Positions 13,561-15,171 of a stretch of DNA of 15,171 nucleotides are shown piece by piece. A program made the position numbers and the translations under genes. The notes beneath the pieces were generated by a model that saw only the letters and a list, made by a program, of their open reading frames with translations, did no database searches and was not told the DNA's origin. The stretch covers positions 1-15,171 of the forward strand of contig CAYZGR010000072.1 in assembly GCA_964478125.1 (NCBI GenBank), read 5' to 3'. This DNA is from FW021-bin31 sp964478125. GTDB lineage: Bacteria; Bacteroidota; Bacteroidia; Chitinophagales; Chitinophagaceae. Position 1 is the stretch's first letter. Each line of letters starts with the position of its first letter.

Positions 13561-14063
13561 TTTTATATGTGAGCTTATTTCATGAACCTGCAATTTCCGG
13601 CATGTAAAGGATATGCCGGGAGTAATTATCCTACCGCAAAGATTGGAGACGCGGAGGAAGGGATAAATAGGCTGGTTCAACAACTCTTGAAAGGTTTCGA
13701 TTGGCGGCTAATATAAGTAGGAGTTGTCACGAATGTATGAATGAGGAGGGAAGGTCCGGAAAAAGTACAAGAAAATAGAATCGTAACACAAAGCCGGTAG
13801 AGATACGGCTCCGTCAGGAGCCAAAGATCGGTAAAATAAGGCCGCATCTTAATAGATCTATTATGAGATAGCTTCAGTCATCTCTCCCTCGCTATGATAT
13901 TGGGATTGCTTTTTAGACCGCCCAAAAGTAATAAACCTCACTCTTTTAGTTAGTGCCGTAGATACTAAACCGTAACCGTTCAAAACCATGGCAATTCTAT
14001 GGTACGTTTTTAAATACCTGAAAATGAGCACCTTCGCGATTTCTTTCCGGCCTGCTTCCCGCT
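13561..14063. other. Gene-free region before the serine hydrolase 3' end
   Basis: About 500 bases without a convincing gene. They hold a 7-bp hairpin, CCGGCAT (13597-13603) and ATGCCGG (13613-13619), a 44-codon frame at 13582-13716 with no protein signature, the GGCTCC hairpin repeat near 13807, and a - strand TACTTTTG box at 13923-13930 that faces no recognised gene. No tRNA or known structured RNA was recognised. Confidence 0.45.
13795..13838. repeat. Hairpin repeat with GGCTCC/GGAGCC stem
   Basis: GGCTCC (13807-13812) and GGAGCC (13817-13822) form a 6-bp stem with a GTCA loop. Related arms flank it: CGGTAGAGATA (13795-13805) and CGGTAAAATA (13829-13838). Hairpins of the type GGCTCC-GT-AGGAGCC flanked by ATCGGTAGAAA-like sequence are, as I recall, dispersed intergenic repeats in Bacteroidota genomes, so this is probably one decayed copy. 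Confidence 0.4.
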
Positions 14064-15171
14064 TTAATTTTGAGATGAAGGCAGTAACAACAAATCCTGA
14101 AAATCGTAACTGAAATCCGTAGCGGGAGAGACCGCCTTCATTCGCGCTTCATAGATGCTGCCATCAGGATGAAGCGAAAAAGTGATGAAAGCATCGGCTC
14201 GCAACGGTCGATCTTTCCACCGAACGATAAATGTATCATATTGCCAGTGGATCATTTTGCCGCTGAGGCCGGGCGTATGACTGAACTGCATCATCAGATG
14301 GTCGTTTTCCCATTTTATGTTGATATCGCCATACCAGGCATCATGATAAGTGCCTGCATATTTTTTCAAGGGCAAGGAAGGACCGGTCGTTGAATCCCTT
14401 TGGGCCCGCTGTTCGTTGACAGTATTTCCGATATATTTTTCCCGGGCGGTTACATATTGCTTATATGCTTGCAACCAGTCAAAAGGCGGCGCGTGCATAT
14501 AATAATCCAGGATATGATTGGTGATACTCGAAAATGCAGCTCCGGATTCCTGGTTGGTCAATACACAAATCCCCAGATGCAATTCCGGGATCAACGTCAC
14601 TTTAGAGACGAAACCGGCTAAGCCTCCGGTATGCCAAACCATTTTGTAACCCCTGTAATCCTGAAGAAAAAATCCGAGCCCATATCCAAAAAAATGCTTT
14701 TGTTCCGGTTGTAACAGGGGAGGGGCCTTTGCAATAGGGATAGGGGTTACCATATTCCATAAAGCCTGGGTTGTAATCGGTTTAAAGAGCCGTATGCCGT
14801 TGGGCGCGCGTCCCGAGTCCAACTGGGTAAGCAACCATTTGGACATATCTATTGCATTGGAGGCAATGCCTCCGGCAGGATTGGAAGCGTTGGTAAGCTC
14901 GTTCTCCGGAAAACCGGGATTAGCTATTATTTTTCCCTCAAAAGGTATATTTGAAACTGCGATATTGGACTGACGACTAAATTGGGAGATGCGGTCGATA
15001 CTTTCTTTCATTCCTATCTTATCCAGTATACGGGTCTTGATAAAATCTTCCCAGCTCATTCCCGAAACGGCATGAATCACTTCCCCCGCCACCAGGTACA
15101 AAATATTATCATAAGCGAAAGTGCTTCTGAAACTGGTTTTTAGAGGAACGTAACGCAACTTTTCCGTCATT
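14064..15171 (-). CDS. Serine hydrolase of the beta-lactamase/PBP family, C-terminal part
   Basis: The last 368 residues of a class C beta-lactamase-like enzyme (Pfam Beta-lactamase type) with a C-terminal DUF3471-like domain; the N-terminus with the SxxK nucleophile lies beyond the window edge, so the Met at 15168-15170 is not shown to be the start. Seen: the Tyr-x-Asn motif as YDN in FAYDNILYLVAGEV (Tyr codon 15111-15113), the segment NPAGGIASNAIDMSKWLL, and the third motif as HTG in WHTGGLAGF (His codon 14631-14633), replacing the KTG of true beta-lactamases as is usual in esterase or peptidase relatives. From about 14400 to the end, KYAGTYHDAWYGDINI and later strands fit DUF3471. Such proteins are usually exported and act on peptides or esters; the substrate is unknown. 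The gene points towards the gene-free region. Confidence 0.92.
   Translation of the reverse strand, partial: MTEKLRYVPLKTSFRSTFAYDNILYLVAGEVIHAVSGMSWEDFIKTRILDKIGMKESIDRISQFSRQSNIAVSNIPFEGKIIANPGFPENELTNASNPAGGIASNAIDMSKWLLTQLDSGRAPNGIRLFKPITTQALWNMVTPIPIAKAPPLLQPEQKHFFGYGLGFFLQDYRGYKMVWHTGGLAGFVSKVTLIPELHLGICVLTNQESGAAFSSITNHILDYYMHAPPFDWLQAYKQYVTAREKYIGNTVNEQRAQRDSTTGPSLPLKKYAGTYHDAWYGDINIKWENDHLMMQFSHTPGLSGKMIHWQYDTFIVRWKDRPLRADAFITFSLHPDGSIYEARMKAVSPATDFSYDFQDLLLLPSSQN

Noticed and set aside
13582..13716. 44-codon frame starting MNLQFPACKGYAG
   Set aside because: No signal, domain or promoter at a convincing distance; it spans a hairpin in decayed-looking DNA. Kept only as part of the possible transcript finding.
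13743..13759. GAGGAGGGAAGGTCCGG, reminiscent of the conserved start of RNase P RNA
   Set aside because: The bases that should follow in the P4 region and the matching 3' strand are absent, so this is not rnpB.

Overview
The window looks like chromosomal DNA from a member of the Bacteroidota, probably Chitinophagaceae (family level is inference). The evidence is a 1,423-residue hybrid two-component regulator of the type this phylum uses, several TAnnTTTG promoter -7 boxes in front of genes, few Shine-Dalgarno sites, a small lipoprotein with a K-(D/E)2 motif after its lipid-anchor cysteine, and a secreted PepSY-like protein. No mobile element, CRISPR array, tRNA or rRNA was recognised.

Layout. 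(1) 1-4939, + strand: the end of a tripartite RND efflux operon. It holds the 3' part of the periplasmic adaptor, the complete inner-membrane HAE1-type pump and the TolC-like outer-membrane channel, separated by 9 and 5 nt. Together they would span the envelope and use the proton gradient to expel small molecules. (2) 4940-5385: a gene-free spacer with decayed repeat-like sequence and a candidate promoter. (3) 5386-9657: the hybrid two-component regulator, with 14 propeller-type sensor repeats, a Y_Y_Y domain, one membrane helix, histidine kinase, receiver and AraC-type DNA-binding domain. (4) 9856-10690: a compact unit with its own promoter. It holds a 19-codon leader ORF, a 59-residue lipoprotein and a 160-residue secreted PepSY-like protein, closed by a hairpin. 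(5) 10853-12893: uvrB, whose promoter box lies so close to the ATG that the mRNA may be leaderless. (6) 12911-13332: a strong hairpin between convergent genes, then a small basic protein of unknown function on the - strand with a roughly 125-nt leader. (7) 13333-14063: a gene-free stretch that begins with a very AT-rich island with repeats and ends with a hairpin repeat of the kind scattered in Bacteroidota genomes. (8) 14064-15171, - strand: the C-terminal part of a beta-lactamase-family serine hydrolase that continues beyond the window.

Most of the window is ordinary core or efflux DNA. The points most worth a second look are a 9-residue GC-rich insertion directly after the phospho-acceptor loop of the regulator's receiver domain; the leader ORF with an in-frame A AAA AAC run that ends at the lipoprotein start codon in both possible frames; and a 10-nt promoter sequence shared by the regulator and the downstream lipoprotein unit. 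None of these alone establishes a new system.
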